A DNA stretch of 7,694 nucleotides from contig CALGLS010000446.1 in NCBI GenBank assembly GCA_937959375.1, positions 1 through 7,694 of the forward strand, written 5' to 3'. The DNA is from an uncultured Saprospiraceae bacterium (GTDB lineage Bacteria > Bacteroidota > Bacteroidia > Chitinophagales > Saprospiraceae). How positions within the stretch are numbered: the stretch's first letter is position 1; the number at the start of each line of letters is the position of its first letter. The notes under the pieces are model-generated. The model was not told the DNA's origin, made no database searches, and saw nothing but the letters and a program-made list of their open reading frames with translations. This document shows positions 6,456 to 7,694 of the stretch, in pieces. The translations under genes and the position numbers were made by a program.

Positions 6456-7694
6456 TTAAAACAACTGACGCATATCAATCTTCTTCAAAACAATATCTTC
6501 AATTTGATCAATTGAAATACGCTCTTGCTTCAAAGTATCTCTGTCACGAATCGTTACCATGTTGTCATCCAAGGTTTCAAAATCAATGGTAATACAATAT
6601 GGTGTACCAATGGCATCTTGACGACGGTATCGCTTACCAATCGCATCTTTCTCATCATACTGACAGTTAAACGAGAGTTTGATTTTGTCAAAAATCTCAC
6701 GTGCTTTAGTCGTTAACTCTTCTTTGTTTTTTACCAATGGTAGTACTGCACACTTGATAGGTGCAAGTGCCGGATGCAATTTCAATACTCGACGAGTCGA
6801 ATCTTTTCCGTCTGCATCAGGAACCGTTTCGTCTTCTAATGCAGTAGACAAAGTTGCCAAAAACATTCGGTCCAAACCGATAGATGTTTCCATTACATAA
6901 GGCACATAACTTTCGTTCAACTCAGGATCAAAGTACTGTATCTTTCTACCTGACATTTCCTGGTGTTGCATCAAGTCAAAATCAGTACGTGAATGCACCC
7001 CTTCTAATTCTCTAAATCCAAATGGAAATTCGAATTCGATATCTAGTGCTGCATCTGCATAATGCGCTAGTTTTTCGTGATCATGAAAACGCAACTTGCT
7101 TGCTGGATGCAATGCCTGGTGCCATTTCATTCGAGCTGTCTTCCAGTGCTCATACCATTCTTTCTGCGTACCGGGACGAATGAAAAATTGCATTTCCATT
7201 TGTTCGAATTCACGCATTCTGAAAATAAATTGTCTTGCAACGATCTCATTTCTAAATGCCTTTCCAATTTGTGCGATACCAAATGGAATTTTCTGACGTG
7301 TTGATTTTTGCACGTTCAGGAAGTTCACAAAAATACCTTGTGCTGTTTCAGGACGCAGATACAACTTACCCGCTTCTCCTGCGATGGTTCCCAATTGTGT
7401 ATTGAACATCAAGTTGAATTGACGTACGTCTGTCCATTCTCTCGAACCACATTCCGGACAAGCGATTTCCAATTCTTCTATCAAGGCTTTTACATCTTCT
7501 AGATCTTCATTTGTCAACGAAGTATTCAGACGCGTTAAAATTGTTTTAGATTTCTCTAAATAACCCATTACTCTTGGGTTGGTGGTTTTGTACTCTTCTT
7601 CATTAAAAGCATCTCCAAAACGCTTTCTTGCTTTGTCGATTTCTTTCTGTGCTTTTTTCATCACCTTGTTCTCCACATACTCTTCTACCAACTG
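6456..7694 (-). CDS. glyS: Glycyl-tRNA synthetase, single-chain (alpha2, class II) type, N-terminus outside the window
   Basis: This enzyme charges tRNA-Gly with glycine in the cytoplasm. The frame is open to the window edge, so the true start is outside; 412 residues are visible, against roughly 500 or slightly more usual for the bacterial single-chain form, so about 100 N-terminal residues are missing. Counting the codon at 7694 as residue 1, there is a CPEC pair (Cys79, Cys82) before the conserved RQFNLMF, then LRPETAQGIFVNF (from about 113), GKAFRNEI with the class II motif 2 Arg (about 144-151), REFEQMEMQFF (about 161-171), and motif 3 GLDR (273-276). A C-terminal anticodon-binding domain follows (LHPALAPIKCAVLPL, from about 306, to IRDRDTLKQERI). 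All visible catalytic motifs are intact. The type is distinct from the two-subunit GlyQ/GlyS enzyme of many other bacteria. The symbol glyS is used for this form; glyQS is also used. It is first in the window and closed by its own terminator. Confidence 0.97.
   Translation of the reverse strand, partial: QLVEEYVENKVMKKAQKEIDKARKRFGDAFNEEEYKTTNPRVMGYLEKSKTILTRLNTSLTNEDLEDVKALIEELEIACPECGSREWTDVRQFNLMFNTQLGTIAGEAGKLYLRPETAQGIFVNFLNVQKSTRQKIPFGIAQIGKAFRNEIVARQFIFRMREFEQMEMQFFIRPGTQKEWYEHWKTARMKWHQALHPASKLRFHDHEKLAHYADAALDIEFEFPFGFRELEGVHSRTDFDLMQHQEMSGRKIQYFDPELNESYVPYVMETSIGLDRMFLATLSTALEDETVPDADGKDSTRRVLKLHPALAPIKCAVLPLVKNKEELTTKAREIFDKIKLSFNCQYDEKDAIGKRYRRQDAIGTPYCITIDFETLDDNMVTIRDRDTLKQERISIDQIEDIVLKKIDMRQLF

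Noticed and set aside
6401..7502. Plus-strand open frames opposite the glycyl-tRNA synthetase gene
   Set aside because: The synthetase is conserved throughout; one of these frames even starts inside the terminator stem.
7689..7691. TTG at 7691 as the start of the glycyl-tRNA synthetase
   Set aside because: The frame stays open to the window edge and the family needs about 100 more N-terminal residues, so the gene continues beyond the window.

Overview
The window reads as chromosomal DNA of a Bacteroidota bacterium, probably a marine or saprospira/flavobacteria-like lineage. Three things suggest this: a very large one-protein hybrid two-component system (propeller sensor, kinase, receiver and AraC-type output in one chain), a single-chain glycyl-tRNA synthetase, and AT-rich spacers with no clear Shine-Dalgarno sites in front of the starts. 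The lineage is an inference; no rRNA or other marker gene is present. All four recognisable genes are on the minus strand, so transcription runs from right to left.

From right to left: the 3' part of a glycyl-tRNA synthetase gene (6456-7694, 5' end outside the window) ends in a clear intrinsic terminator (6372-6412). A short spacer of about 120 bases follows and must hold the promoter of the next gene. That gene is an intact 1348-residue hybrid two-component regulator (2207-6253) with every catalytic and phosphorelay residue in place. Next is a 505-base non-coding gap with a MITE-like element (about 1812-2000) that has long imperfect terminal inverted repeats and two internal palindromes. Beyond it lies a membrane-anchored or lipoprotein-like protein of seven exact 24-residue leucine-rich repeats (973-1701). 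A 160-base spacer with a perfect inverted repeat follows, and then a secreted protein with two NTF2-like domains in tandem (1-812), whose C-terminal end is cut by the window edge.

Working together: the synthetase is housekeeping and is insulated from the rest by its terminator. The hybrid regulator should sense a ligand in the periplasm and control transcription directly. No SusC/SusD pair or glycoside hydrolase lies within the window, so its target is not visible. The leucine-rich repeat protein and the NTF2-like protein are on the same strand downstream of it, but gaps of 505 and 271 bases (from the ATG chosen for the repeat protein, the second gap is 160 bases) argue against one tight operon. 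I see no clear defence, CRISPR or phage system. The least ordinary items are the MITE-like element and the repeat protein.
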